Shown: positions 39,015 to 52,100 of the stretch, piece after piece
How the letters are laid out: each line of letters opens with the position of its first letter
Position numbering within the stretch: position 1 is the stretch's first letter
Assembly: GCA_002794785.1 (NCBI GenBank)
Contig: NBBA01000011.1
Span: 1,550,001-1,614,000 of the forward strand
Origin: Coniferiporia sulphurascens
Taxonomy: Eukaryota > Basidiomycota > Agaricomycetes > Hymenochaetales > Hymenochaetaceae
Length of the DNA stretch: 64,000 nt
Direction of reading: 5' to 3'
Position numbers and translations under genes: made by a program
Notes under the pieces: model-generated
Databases searched by the model: none
What the model was told of the DNA's origin: nothing
Seen by the model: the letters and a program-made list of their open reading frames with translations, nothing else

Positions 39015-41261
39015 TCACAGCTTCCCCCTCCAGCGCACCTCGGCATACCTGAACGGGAAGTACAACACCGCAGTCAAAGCAAGTGCTACCTCGAACCCAA
39101 TGTCTCCAGTCGTGCGCGCGACAGGACTGACGAACCACACCTGATCCATGCTTGGTATGACAAGCGCAAAGCTCAAAACGCTGGCCCCAAGCGCAGCGGC
39201 GCCAGAGGGAAGCGCACGGGGCGTGTTCCATGTCGAGATGTCGTAGTTCGCGAAAGCGTCGAGGGAATACTCTATGGCAGGGCCACCTTTTTCGGAAGGG
39301 ACACCTTTGGGGACGATCCAGCGGGCGTATCTGCGGAAGACAAGATGCTCGACGATGACGACGGAGATGAAGCATGAAGCCCAGTAGCCGATGAGGCCAA
39401 GGAAGTTCGTCAACGTTGAGTAAAAGCGGTGTGCGCCAACAATAGACAACGGGATGACGCTGTGATTGAACCGATGTCATTACTTCCACTCGAAATGATC
39501 GTCTCTCGAAAGAATGATTCTGCGGGAAATGGCTGAAGAGAAAAAGGTAATAACACTTGCATAGCAGTAGCAAGCACCGAAAACACATATCTTGGCAAGT
39601 GCGCGCAGAATGGGATGAATACCTGGAACGCAAATCCAAACGAGTACATCGTCGGTGCAATGTTTGCGGTGACGCTCAAGCTGAGGAGCACAGTCAGGAA
39701 CTTCCCAAACCCGTGAACCGGACCGAGAATAGCGACAAAGAGGTCGCCAATGGATTCATCGGCGTATGCAGTATTCCACGTAGGCACAAGTGGAGTAGCA
39801 GCCCCAATGGCGGCTCCAAGACATTGACAAGAGACCTTTTGGGTGCTTAGGACGGACTTTTGAGGACGAAGGATGAAGCAAGACGACGTACCGTAGGTAT
39901 CAAGAAGCCAAGAAAGGAATATGTGAATATCCTCCAGCTATTTTTAGCGAAGCAGTTAGGCGCTTTAAGGTCTCTCGCATGCATATACCCAGTCTCACCT
40001 CGATACGTAAGGATCCATATATGTGGCGAAGTCCGAGGCCATCGGGGAATATGTGAGCACGAAGCCCGCTATGACGGAGATGAACGACAAAACCGATGCC
40101 ACAGTCGTCGGCTCGGTCGCGGGGGATTGGACAGGTCTTTCCCGCCAACTCCAAGGGCGACGAGAAAAACAAGGAGGACGGGAAGCCAAGATAGGCGCTC
40201 ATACCTGTACACAGAAAGGGACGTTAGAGGGGAAATTGGGATGCGTTCCATATCTCGCAACTTTCCAGTTGATAACCTTATATCCGCAAAATGATATCTT
40301 GAAGCAAAGACAAATGAATACGGCGCATGGGACGAAATCGCACCGCAAGACGCACCAACAGCGATATGATCGCTATAATCACGATCCCTACGCTGCACAG
40401 ACGGACAATCAATTCTTTCTAAACGTTATTATTGATAGACTGCAAATGGAAAGACTCACGACCAAGAAAGGTGCCCGCCAGAGACGGCTGCGATCGCCTG
40501 TCCACCTAATATGCAACTCAGAATCATGAATCCACACATCGTCACCAGGCCAAAGATACATGGCACAGCGACACCATAGAATCTATAAGCAACCTAGTCA
40601 GCCACAGTCGGCTCGAGCACCTTAGGAGAAGTATGACTCGGGATGTGATGCTCACCCAAAACTGTAGCGTGCCTGGCACATCTGTCTAAGTCCGAGTTTT
40701 GGTCCCCAAGTGGACCTAATCGGTGTAGGTAAAATTTGTTGTTTTAGAGATGCGGCGGCACTTACAGGTATGCGGGAGGGCGCAACAAAGTATATTCATA
40801 AAAAGGATAAGCAGACAGCTGTCGCGCAAGCTGAGCCCGTAGACCATGGGACCCGTAGTGCCTGTCGAGACACTACAAATAATTTCGGACTGGTCAGAGA
40901 AATATACGCAATCTGAAAAACGATGACTCAAACAAAACTTACGAAAGCACATTGAAATTCGCGGCAAACCAGATAAAGAAAATTTTGTGGAAATGCGGTC
41001 GGTTCGTCGTTCGCGCGGGACAGGATATATGCCTGCACATCCCCCCAGCGATCAACAATGGATATACGAATTGGGTCTAAAAGGACTCACCCTAGTCTCG
41101 ACGCCCCAAGTCAATAGCTTATGCGTTATCCTTCCTAACCCAATCTTCTGCGCGTGAGCCGGGTCGTAGGCCAGATCCTGCTCGAAGTCCGTGTTGCTTC
41201 CATAACTTCTGTCCTCCTTTCTTCTATCCGCCGCCAGTTCAAGTTCGCGCTTGTCTGCCAT
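39015..41261 (-). pseudogene. NCS1-family permease copy 2, inverted, probably inactive
   Basis: The same exon order as copy 1 on the opposite strand. It starts at ATG 41261 (MADKRELELAADRRKED) with IGLGRITHKLLTWGVET. STGTTGPMVYGLSLRDSCL is around 40850, GFMILSCILGGQAIAAVSGG around 40500, VLSFISVIAGFVLTYSP around 40080, MPTWNTAYADESIGDLF around 39750, and the C-terminus YAEVRWRGKL ends at 39015. Lesions relative to copy 1: exon 1 ends AGG|GTGAGT, which puts exon 2 out of phase. Exon 2 has a one-base deletion in the stretch equivalent to IDKHFHK. The donor after GYKVIN-W is GAAAGT instead of GTAAGA. Most later exons are intact, so decay is recent or the models of the first exons are imperfect. 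An unrecognised alternative splice pattern is the main alternative. Confidence 0.7.
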
Positions 41262-43006
41262 CTTTGCGTAGGCAGGGCTTGGTGAGAGCCGACCAAGATG
41301 GAGCAGTAGCGAAAGGTGGGAAACTAGTTGTGAGAGCCCCAGTTCGTAGCATTTTGCCAGTGTCGGGTCGATATTAATAGCAACTCGGACTCGGGAGTCA
41401 GAGCTGGAAGAAATTTCTTTACACCAGTGGCCAGTATCATCAGTATGCCGAAATTCCGACAAGTTATCTGATATATGTCTGCGGACCGCTGGCAGCCCGT
41501 CGCGTAAAAGCTGGTCGAGCACCAAAGATAATTCACAAAAAATCCATCAGATCCTTGTGAGTCTGCCGAAAAGGTGTTGGAGTTAGCCGGCTGTGTCCGG
41601 CGGGAGGCGGCAGGGCGGCAGGGCCCAGGGTTCCGCCGGAATCTAAATTAAATCAGTTCTTCAAGATCAAACTCGTATTCTGAGTTATTTTACTCTGCGC
41701 CCTCCAGAACGTCGGCCAATGAGGGACAAGCCAGAAAAAAAGTGGGGAAAACGTGCGTGGGTTGTGCCGCAAAATGCGACAAATCCGATCGGCTAGTCCG
41801 GCGGCGTCAACTTTATGGGGAGGTGAGTCACTGAGGAACCAGGAAGTTGACGTCCAAAATGAAATGAGGTTTAATTTCCCCTTTTTTCGTGACCGTTAGA
41901 GTAACTTTTACCTGGGTCTCCTTGAGGAATGACAAATAAAGGCTACTGGAAATCCTGGAATTAGGCTGGAGATCACTGTGACAGCTGCTGGATGCACTCC
42001 GGACTTGAAAAAAAAAATAACGAAAATCTATTTCTGGGTAATTATAACCAAGTAGCGAATGCACACCTAAGCTTCTCGACCCCGGTCCGCGTATAAACAC
42101 GGAAGCTATGTCCTGACCATCAGAACACGGCCGAAAGACATGCCTCGGTTTTACAACCGCAAATCCAACATTCTCCGCTTGCTACTAGTAGACCAGCGGT
42201 GTCGAAATATAAGGCGACAATATAGGGTGGAGCGCGTTCGTACCAGTGAGTCTTCCACAGACAAAAGTCCGAAACAACAGAAATGGTATCGAAAAGGAGC
42301 CGTTCATATTTCTATATCATCCGCTCTTACCTTCCTTTCCATCGCTTTATTTATATCCACACTTGGAAATATTAGCGCACGGCCTACTTAAGGGTCGATA
42401 TCATAGTTGGGTACTGGATCGAATCGATAAGTTTGGTTGAATTAGACGGATTTGAATGCAACCGGAGAAAGAAATACCACTCTAGCTGGATCCCATAAAT
42501 AATGCTCATATTTTTGAGGCTGGTGATTAAAGGTGAAGGAGAGAAATCCCAGAGGTCCGAACTTAACCGGTGCACGAGGACAGGTAAATCGCAATTCACG
42601 ATCAGTCACCGGCTGCAACTCTCTTTCAATTTCTTCTTACTGATGTGACAGGTTGCACTGCCCCTCATACATTTAATATTGCAGGAAAACAACCCTTTGA
42701 CTGTTTGCAAATGGTCTGTGGCTGGGTATCGACAAGAGCTTCAAACAATAACAGGAACGAGAAGAGCTCCTCAAAAGACACATAAATATCGTCCCCTTAG
42801 AAACGTCTACACGCATATAATACACCGTATGGCCAGCGAGCAATATGATTAGTGACGGGACTAGCATTCCCGGTGGCTCGCCATGCATAACGTACGAAAG
42901 GGAAGAAAAATACTCCAATAAGCCTATAACACTCCAAGCCCCTCCAGGAACCACTATAGATATCGTCGGGCATCACGGCCGCGGTCAGCAAAAATGCACG
43001 CGCGGA
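41262..43006. other. Intergenic region, no supported gene
   Basis: Upstream flank of permease copy 2 and downstream flank of the MOB gene. A minus-strand frame at 42954-42673 is hydrophobic (VPSLIILLAGHTVYYMRVDV) and could be a membrane-protein remnant. I see no family match and no splice partner. Confidence 0.4.
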
Positions 43007-44413
43007 TCAATCGCGCAGCACCTTCTCGACGTCTGCAAGGTCCTCCTCAAACGTCAGGTTCGGGTCGAGCGAAGTGTCCGCCTCTCCGTCGTCTCCTCTT
43101 CCTCCTCCCGTGTGAACTCGTTAGTAGCGCCAGTATCGTCTGTCTCAGAGGTCTCGGACGATGGCACACCCACAGTACCAACGCCGCCCGATATGCTTTC
43201 CTCGGCTTCGTCAACCTTGTCCTCGGCTGCGGGGTGAGCGTCTACGTGCGTGCTTTCTGGCTCTGATTCTCTGTGCTCCGACTGTGGCTCTGTCACGACG
43301 ACCTCAGGTTCGGGCTCTCCGGACGGTTCAGGGGAACACATGTTCCCGCCTTCACCGATCATGACGAATTCGGCATCGCTTGTAGAGGGGGGAACACCCT
43401 CCACATCCGTCTCGTTGCTTTTCCCCTCGGAAGTTTCTGATTCCGACTGAGCCAGAATAGGCTCCTCGTGAGCTTCCGCATCCAGGTCCTCGTCCACAAA
43501 CGCACCCTCAGACTCCCCACCTCACTCGTACCTTCGCTGACTTTCCTCGGACACGACCGGCGAAGCTTCGGACGGCGTGAAAATAAACGGCACTGGGGCC
43601 GAGCCGCCCGCTGCGGTGTTCAGCACGTCGAGGAGCGTCGCCCTCTGCGCGTCGTACATATCCGCATTCCCTTCCTGCTCCTCATCTTGCGCGACAAAGC
43701 CTCCCTATCCCTGTCAGATGATTCGCCTTCTTCTCGGAGATCAGGTTGCGTGCGCGAGATGAGCCTATTTAGCCGATAAACGTCGATCCCATCGTTAGGT
43801 GCTTCCGTCCTCTCCGATGCTTCTCTAGCCTCTGCGGATGCGCTAGTATCTGAGTTGGGAACCTGGAAAGGTGGAAGCGCGGGATTGCCGGAGAGAGAGT
43901 TGGATGGTGAAATACCCTGTGGAGGCGAGCTCTTCATCGTGCCTGACGCGGAGAACGTCAGCGTGTATGGGCGCGCTTTCGGGTTTCTTTTCTTCCGCTT
44001 TCTCTGGTTCTGGGGAAGATTGTGTTTCCCTTATTGAGGCAACATCTTCTTCAAGCGGATCGACGCTGTGCGGCGGTTCAAACAGCCCCTGACTGATCGC
44101 ACGTCTGATGCCGCCACCGCCCCCTTGGTCGTCTTCGTGCGGTTCAGCGACTTCATTACTGTCGTCATTGTTGTCGTTATCATGATCGTCCTCATCTTCG
44201 TCTTCGTCGCGCGAGCGGCCTGCGCGGGCGGCTACATCCTTCTCCACGCTCGACAGACCAGAAGCCGACGCTGTCGGTGACCCTGCGGCACCACGAAGCT
44301 CCTCGCTGAAGGCGGCTGCGTCGCTGAAGACCATCGTGTCCGTGCGTGTACGTCCCGCCCTACGCGGACTCTCGTGAGGTTTCTCCAAAGCCAGTCCTCC
44401 TTTTTCGGGGCTC
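43007..44413 (-). pseudogene. Degenerate acidic C-terminal tail of the MOB-like gene
   Basis: Directly downstream of the MOB exons the minus strand keeps strongly biased acidic coding sequence, but in changing frames: GGLALEKPHESPRR and TDTMVFSDAAAFSEEL (about 44300-44400), an aspartate-rich run (about 44200), SSPPQGISPSNSLSGNPALP (about 43900), ADMYDAQRATLLDVLNTAAG (about 43620), a TGA near 43530 in the same frame, and DEDLDAEAHEEPILAQSESE (about 43470). It ends with LDPNLTFEEDLADVEKVLRD just before a stop at 43007-43009. Frame changes occur near 44450, 43940, 43680 and 43090. I found no introns with matching phase for them. Either introns with unusual borders are used or this tail is decaying. 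Confidence 0.6.
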
Positions 44414-45394
44414 TCAGGTAGAAGCGCCTCCCGCCTGAAAGGTAGCCCCGAGGAGCCTGGGAGCCTGCACACCGCGCACATTGTCTGCAGCCGAGTCGGA
44501 TGAAGCCCCGTTGGATTCAGGCGGGGTCATGCGCGGGGGTATGACGAGGAACTCTGCTGGTACAAGGCTGAAGCGTGCTGTAAGAGCGAGGAAGCGTGCG
44601 TATAGTGCGTTCTCGGCTTCGGCTGCTTCGAAAGCCTCGCGGTGATGGAAGAACGCGTGCGCAAAGATGCGACCGAGGCGTCGCGCGAGGGAGGAAAAGT
44701 GTCGGATGGAGGCAGACGGAATGGTGATGCTGAGTGAATACAGTTAAGACATGAGATGGGAGAGAGCAGGGAGCTAAGGTAGTGCTAACCGGGACGGGAA
44801 CGCGCGTGGTGAATTGAGGAGTGCGGTCGCGCTATCAAGCGTGTGGATTATATAGTCGATGGCGCAGCATTGCTGGGACGTTTCCGTCAGGAGTCAAAAG
44901 GGCAAAAAGCGCGAAGTCGACACACCTCCAAAGCACCGTCATTTCCATGAGCAACGCAAAGGTACAACCACTCGCCAGCCTTCATCTCTGGACACGACCC
45001 GCGCGTGCATTCTTGCTGGAGTGACGTGATGAGTGGATGCGTCAAGTCTTGAGCGAGCCGCCTGAGCGTTGCATTGCTGAGAGACCCGAAATCAGGAAAA
45101 AGTGTTAAGGATGACATACCGAAGCTGTTCGTACACCCAGCATGCCTCGTCGACGACAATTTCGTTTTTACCGTCCTTGTCCACGGCCGGGTCGTTCTGG
45201 CTCCCGATAATGACGCGCCCAGGGTTGGCAACGATAGTCTCAACGTCGTGCGGGTCCCTATGAATGAGGAGTGTGATGTATTCCTGCAGTTGAAACGCGC
45301 TGTCGAGGTCGGACAGGGAGGGCCCGTCGACAGACGCAGACGGGTAGAAGGAAGAGAGACGCGAGCCGCGCAGAGGGCGTGTTGCGATGACCAT
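44414..45394 (-). CDS. MOB4/phocein-like MOB kinase-activator protein
   Basis: Four exons on the minus strand, 45394-45120, 45076-44926, 44872-44790 and 44729-44414, give 274 residues with all phases matching. Recognisable segments are MVIATRPLRGSRLSSFYPSA, SAFQLQEYITLLIHRD, DEACWVYEQLR, LTHPLITSLQQECTRGSCPE, MKAGEWLYLCVAHG, QCCAIDYIIHTLDSATALLN, the histidine-containing RIFAHAFFHHREAFEAAEAE, and LVPAEFLVIP. The Cys/His pattern is the zinc site of MOB proteins. The family scaffolds STRIPAK or NDR/LATS kinase complexes that control polarity and septation. The frame reaches a TGA at 44414, shortly after the domain. Downstream acidic sequence suggests that the ancestral protein was longer. Confidence 0.82.
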
Positions 45395-46988
45395 GGCTTA
45401 ACGTGTCGAAAGCTAGCTTATTTTTTGAAAGAAAAGCACCAGTACAGTTATTGAGACCCTTGGGTTTGCGTGGAGGTCGTCGGGGACGGCAGCGTCAACA
45501 GCGAGAACTGGGACGGCGATGTTGAGCGCTTGAAGTTCCCTTGAGAAAATCTTGGTGACAAATAAACAGACCGCAAACGGCAGTGGACTTGCAGGCGGTG
45601 ATCGACGCGCCACCGCGAGGCAATTCGGCCTCCCCTGATCCTGTGTCAAGGCTGCTGCTGAGTGCACACTCTGATTAAATTGTGCTAAAAACTGCATTGA
45701 AGATATTATTTTATAAAGCATAGGACGAACTATACTTACCATGAGGTCCAAATCGCCCTCTATCGTACCTCCGAGATTTGTTGTAATTTTCGGGCATGTA
45801 CTAATGGGGTTCTCATGAGCTCCACAGGCTTGTGCACCTGGGAATACCCAGGACCTGTAACAGGTAGTATAATATGCATGTATAATCAGACCTGGGGTAC
45901 AGATGGACTTGCAGCATTGCTTCTTGAGAATTGAGGACTAATAATCACAAAAAGCAAAATGGTATGCGTACTACTACTATAGGACATCCGTTACAATTAG
46001 CCAGTGATTAGCCTGGAGGATTTCGACACATGACTTGCGTCGAGAAACTTGCGGGTAGATATATGCACTGTCAAATTGGCAGTAATCTGTTCAGAATATT
46101 AATGATCGCTGATTTTTCGGAAGCACAGTATCCAAGGTTACCAAATTAGTGAGGATAGAACTAGAAATGGCTTGCGTAGATCGTCGTAGTTTATCCCGAG
46201 AACGTCCCCAAAAGACGATCCTCCTCATACGACACGTCCCGCATACTCTGTAATTAATATTATGGCCGGAGAGTAGCACAGCCGCCATCGGGGCGGGGGC
46301 CGCGGGGCGGATCCCATCAACCCGGGCCTTATGGTCTTCACCGAGAACGCTAAACTGCGCCAGCCCCTCGAAACAAAGAGAGCGTTCGTCGGTTATGTAC
46401 TGTATTAATCAAGCTAAGTACTCACCGCGCCGACAGCAAATGAATACTAAAACCATGAAATAAAACACCAAGACTCACAAGGTGAATTCCTCTGCTTACA
46501 TTTTTTCAAAGTCTCGCATATACTTACCCCTAAACCTTCTGTGGCCATCAAGTGGACCAGCAGTCGTCATTCAGTAAATGTTCCCAGCCTGAATCCCAGC
46601 AGGCTCAGTGAGGCCGCCTTCTCTCTGCACCTTGGAAAAAGAAACTACCTCCCTTGCGAGGACATTAGCCCTTTCTCAGTCTGGAAAGATACATATATTT
46701 ATACCGTAAAAGATAGAGAACCTTGCTTAGATCATGCATGCCAGTATCTATTTCCCACAAAAAATGGAAGCTTGGATGGGTATCGAAGCCTACCCTAATA
46801 AGGGAATTTACGGAGTAAACACGCGCGACGTCATCAGCGTCAGATTGGGTTTTCTTCCGAGCTGACGCCACCACTGAGCTCATGCCAACTCGTCCCGCAG
46901 AAATAAGCTATAAATCCGCGATGCCTCCAGGCAGAAAGCTGCACAAAGATTTCCCCTTCCCTCATATTAGTGGCTATATCATCCCCCT
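45395..46988. other. Divergent intergenic region
   Basis: Lies between the starts of the MOB-like gene (minus) and the SDR gene (plus), so it should contain both promoters. No conserved frame is seen; short open frames at 45413-45751 and 46541-46798 have no recognisable content. Confidence 0.45.
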
Positions 46989-48115
46989 ATGTCCGATCCT
47001 AGCATCGCTGAAGTGTTCAAAAAGGGCTGGCACCCCCTCCAATCTCAGGAGGGTGCACCCGGAAAGCAACGCGGCACGCTTAACCCCCAGCCCGTAGACG
47101 ACATCACCGCAGATGGAAAACCGTACAAGCCTTCTGGAAAGCTCGAGGGAAAAGCTGCACTCATCACTGGCGCGGACAGCGGTATTGGCAGGGCCATTGC
47201 CATCTTGTTCGGTGAGGACGCATTTGTATCCTCGTTCGCCCTTTTTTGACCACGGGGCCTTACAGCACTCGAAGGAGCGGATGTCACACTCGCGTACAAA
47301 CCTGAAGAGGAAGAGGACGCTGAAGATGTCGAAAAAGCGATCCACGAAAAGACTGGTGGCAAGCGTACCGTCGCACGTGCACCTTATGACTTGCGTTATG
47401 AAGCTAATTGTCGTAAAATGGTTGATGTGCACATGCGGGCTCATAATGGCAGGCTGGACTCTCTGTGCGAAATTCGCGCTGCATTCAAAGTTTCACGCTG
47501 ACCTCCCTCTTCCTCAGGATCCTGAACCATGGCACTCAAGAATCCAATGACTCGCTCCCCACTGTGCCGTCGGATCAGTGGAAGGATGTATTTGACACGA
47601 ATATCCATTCATTCTTTTATACCGCCAAGGCTGCAATCCCGCATATGCAAGAGCAGAGCACGATCGTACTTTGCGCAAGTGTAAACCCGAGTGTTGGACA
47701 TCCGAAGCTGGTCGATTACACTGCGACCAAGGGTGCGATTGTTGGCTTCGGACGCGCGCTCAGCAACCAGCTCGTCGGGGAGAAAGGTATCCGCGTGAAC
47801 GTGGTCGCCCCAGGCCCGATCTGGACACCGCTCATGTGCGTGCTTTCCTTCTATGTCGGGAAGGACATTGTGTGTGCTAAATTGCCGCTCAGCCCGGCGA
47901 CGATGCCGAAAAGTTCTAGGGAGAGTTTCGGTGTTGGTACGCCCATCGGACGACCTGGGCAGCCCGTGGAGATTGCGACCTGCTTCGTCTTCCTTGCCAG
48001 CGCGGACTCGAGCTACATGAGGTACGTCTTTTATGAGCGCAGCGCCGATCTCCCAACTGAGATATTTTACAGCGGGCAAGTCCTCCATCCCAATGGAGGA
48101 GTCGTCATAGCCTAG
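46989..48115 (+). CDS. Short-chain dehydrogenase/reductase (YghA-like group)
   Basis: Five exons, 46989-47211, 47266-47464, 47518-47835, 47893-48021 and 48073-48115, give 303 residues with matching phases. The N-terminal extension contains LQSQEGAPGKQRGTLNPQP. It is followed by the cofactor loop LITGADSGIGRAIAILF, then the ADVTLAYKPEEEED region. Across the second intron the strand reads RLDSLILNHGTQES, so the usual NNAG motif is NHGT. DTNIHSFFYTAKAAIPHM, the catalytic serine in VLCASVNPS, YxxxK in LVDYTATKGAIVGFGRAL, and GIRVNVVAPGPIWTPL follow. The C-terminus is SGQVLHPNGGVVIA. It should be a soluble NAD(P)-dependent oxidoreductase; the substrate is unknown. The extended N-terminus and SADSSYM block fit the group that includes bacterial YghA and YhdF. 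Confidence 0.85.
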
Positions 48116-49113
48116 GGTTTGGAGGCCCTTCAGTGTGCTGAAGAGAAAACCAGCGTGTAATATGTATAATATGGCGACGTTCAAAGTGTACCAGTATAGT
48201 AATCCCGGGCCATAATGACCGAAAAGCTTTCATAATACTTAGTGAGTGTGCGTGGGGCACGAGCTTTCTGAATCCCGATTAATTGCCCCAGAATGCTTCG
48301 GATAATTGCGAAGTTGTGATTGATGAATTGTATCGACGTCGGTTAGTATGAGGGCCTTTGCGGTTTGAGTTCTGATTAATTACTCGAAAACACCCCGGAT
48401 AATCGCTTGGGTCGTCGACGCACAACTTGATTGTTGAAATTGATCCCGCCAGTACGTGGGGATCACGCGGATCAGATGCCCGGTCACGCGGAACCCCGAT
48501 TTCCGAAATAGGGACCTGTACATCCGTTTTCTTGCCATGACACGACTTTGACTTTTGAAAAACTGGAGTGGACATGGTCGTGCTTTATCCTCTGCCCACG
48601 AAGTTACTTGAACCATCTGGTACATGGACGTCTGTGTTTTCCTTCATTGCTTTGACATGCTGGCTCTGGCTTTTCTTTGATGACTGGAGACTCTGTACTG
48701 TTAAAGGAGACTTCAACTGACGCTGACGCTACTCTCGCATAAGAGGCCCGAGTATATGAAACTTGTTCGTCCACAGTACTAGAACTGAGCCCGGTGAAAG
48801 GGGAATGCCAAAGATCTCCGCCCTGCCCGAGGGAGTTTTCTTCTGTCAAACATACCTGGATATGGCAAGTTGTTGCTTTTGCCGCTGTCATCTCCGCCGT
48901 CGGAGTCAAATCTGGATTTTCGGAAAATATCAATAATAATAATACTTTGACGTATATCTGACATGGAAGGCTTACATTGGGTTCGATCTGCGCTGGACTC
49001 CTGGTGGCTGCTAAATACTAGGACGTGGTCATCGTTGAACGTGCAACGTCCCTCTCCTTCTTTCCATACCGCCATCACAGCGAACAACTCCCCCCTCCCC
49101 CTCCCCTTCCCCG
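48116..49113. other. Intergenic region
   Basis: 3' flank of the SDR gene and 5' flank of the two-RRM gene. The last 100 bases or so are pyrimidine-rich. No gene is supported. Confidence 0.45.
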
Positions 49114-52100
49114 TTGTCCGGCGACAACGATCCCAACCAAAACACTGTACATTCTCTTGCCCCTTATCCCCCGCCCCAACTTGTAAGCATGAATACATCC
49201 CCGACATACTCTTCTGCCACAACCCCACCGCGCCAACCACCGGGTGGCACAGCTGCCACTCCGCCTCAGAATGTCACATACGACGACAGATTTTCTTTTT
49301 TGTACGACCAGAGCTCTCGCGAGCAGCATCAGACTCTTTCTACTGTTTATTCTGCCACAGCTTCTCCCATCGACGACAACTTGATCCCGAACAGCCAACA
49401 TCGCCACTCGGCCACAGATTCGCCCCGTTCTTCTCGTTCTTCTCGCTCTACCCGCTCTTCGCCCCCAGTTATCTCGCCCTGCTCTTCCAGATTTTCGCCC
49501 TCTTCTGCCCGTACTGCCCCACTCAAAGGTCTTGTCGACAACTTTGCACACATGAATATTGACTCTTCCGTTATGACATCCGAGGTATGCATCCTTATTC
49601 AATCTAAAATATCCTTATGTATGCGTGCTTTTCTCTGACCTTCGGTCTGCAGCAGGCTCGTTCGGCGCAACAGGGCTCACTTATTCGCGATTTCCCTTCT
49701 CCGCTCCCATCTGCACCACCTTCGACTCCTGCTAGCACAATTATGAACCACGCTTCTTTATCGCAATCCAACAGTCTTACTCCAAATCGTGCACCTTCTG
49801 GTTCCACCCCCGGGCTGTCTCCTGCGCCGTCTTGCTCAGCTATATTCGCTTCTCCGTTGGCGCAATGCTCCGATTCAGACTTCGCTGAGCAAGATGATGA
49901 AACGAGCGACTCCAATTCTATAGAGATCATATCTGGTTACAGTGAGAATTCATTTGTGACCGGTCGTTTCGATATCAAGGAGGGTGGAAATTCCCTAGGT
50001 CTGCCCCAGAACTATATTACGTCTTTGCGCAACCGGCTCACCGAAATTCTTCGTTTTTAGGTCAATTTCAACCTGCTCGATTGTCCGGTCTTAATTCGTC
50101 TCCCCCGGCTTTGAACTTAATCGCTTCTCCCGTTGACGCAAGCTTGCTAGCTCGTCCATTTGCTTCAGCTTCTATTACGACAAGCGGCTCCCAGACTCCT
50201 ACTTCACACTTACCGACCCAATCGACTCCTTCGCCCACACACTCAGTAGGTAGCAGCAACGCCAAGGCGAGGACGGTATCTTCCAGCGGTTCCGACTCAT
50301 CAGCCCCATACCTCTCTCTGTCCAAGTCACCCTCTCCGTCTCGTGCTCAGCCTCGCAGCGGTGCTCATATCGAGAGTCTTACCCCTTCTCAGGTCTCATC
50401 TCCGATCAACCTGAGTAGCGTGGCTTGTGAATCAATTCAGGAGGTCCAGTCTATCCCGCAGGTAACGACTACTTCCGACCATGATACAGAGGACAATCTG
50501 CGAACGCCAAATGTGTACATCAACGGACTACCTCCTCACTTCCCCGATGAAAGTCTGTACATCATGACACGGGACTTCGGACATGTCTTAAGCGTGCGTA
50601 CCTTCACTCGTTGTGTTGGCGAAAAAATGAGCGGGTACGGCTTTGTACTGTAAGTGCCCTTGTCTCCACATTCTCTCGGGTTGGGAACTGAAAATTCCTA
50701 GGTTCGATTCAATCGAGTCTGCAGAACGTTGTATCGAGACCTTGAGAAAATATAGAAACTTGCACCCTTCATTTTCAAAGGTACCACAGGCTCATTTGAC
50801 GTCCCCCCCCACCGAACTAACGGAAGGATATGGCAAGCAGCAGGTACACAAGATTCCCGGAACGCCATATGCATCCGGTGTTATCACCCTCCCGCCGGCG
50901 GGTTCGCTTTCTTCACTGTCCACTCAACCTTCGCTTTCATCAATAGCATCGTTCCCGTCTATGGCAGAGACACTTATATCCTCGTCGACATTATCATCCT
51001 TGACGACTGCCTCATCTATGAACGGCCTGGGTCATAGGACTGCCGATTCGATTTCTACTACCTCGGGCTCGGAGGAGTATAAAGGCATACCCTTCCGTGA
51101 GAAGATGGAAAAACTGAAGGACGTAAAGTCGACAAATCTATACATGGAAGGGTGAATTCTTTTTTTTAGCAGACTACCTTGTGACTAATGAGTCAAAACT
51201 ATTCACCCTTAGTCTGCCCCTCACTATAGACGACGTCGTAAGTTCCCTTATTACGATATGGCTTTATTCATGTCTAAGGTGTCATATAATGCCAGTCACT
51301 AGCCGCACTCGTGTCTCCTCACAAGATAGTAAGCAGCCGCTTCTTCCAAACGAAGCTTTCGGACCCTCCGAGAATGATAGCCTTTGTCCGGTATGTGCTA
51401 AATATATTAGTTTTACTGTTTTGTCTGAATATTGTATACCATACAGACTAGAGAATCGGCCCGCAGCAGAAGAGGTAATCGAACGACTACACGGCCGAGT
51501 TGTACGTGGCTGGAATGATAATGGCTGCCGTATCTCTGTGCGTTTTGCGGATTCGAATGAGCAACGCGAACTTAGGGTGAGGAAGCTTGCAAAATCCAAC
51601 TTGCTATCTCTCATCTAACGAAATATTAAAGCGAGCAGAACGCCTCGCTCGAGGTGAAGAAGAAGATGTGGGCGATGCCACTCGCCTATCTATGGCTCAT
51701 GCCGCTTTGCTTAACCTCCGTGGGGCGGAGGCACAGGTTCAGCTAAATACTCATTCCCTTCAGCATCAGGCGCAGCTGCCTCACTTCGACCTCTCACATA
51801 CGCCTGCAGCCTTCCTAAATACAAAGCTTGCGGGCAATGTCGCTCCTACTGCCGAATTCGGAAGCGTCGGTCCCTTTCACTCTATGACTTCGGCACTTAG
51901 AAACGCCGGCATGAACTCTGAAATCCATCACGTCCATCGTGCTGCTCCTCCGTCAGGACAAAAAACACGGGCGCATGGCGTGCATACCTTGGGACGTGCG
52001 ACTACCTTGGGTGATCTTGACGCTCGTATGACAAATTTAGACGATGCTATGGCAAAAAGGACTGGATCTCCGGGCATGCATCTTCCATTGAGCGGCGGGG

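Noticed and set aside
42673..42954. Hydrophobic minus-strand frame resembling a membrane protein
   Set aside because: No family signature and no flanking exons; composition alone is not enough.
47465..47517. Apparent loss of the SDR NNAG motif (LCEIRAAFK reading)
   Set aside because: That reading runs into an intron. Splicing 47465-47517 gives SLILNHGTQES, so the motif is present as NHGT.
30654..48115. A secondary-metabolite cluster made of transporter, SDR, AKR and GST genes
   Set aside because: No backbone synthase is present, and the redox genes are far apart and interspersed with unrelated housekeeping genes.
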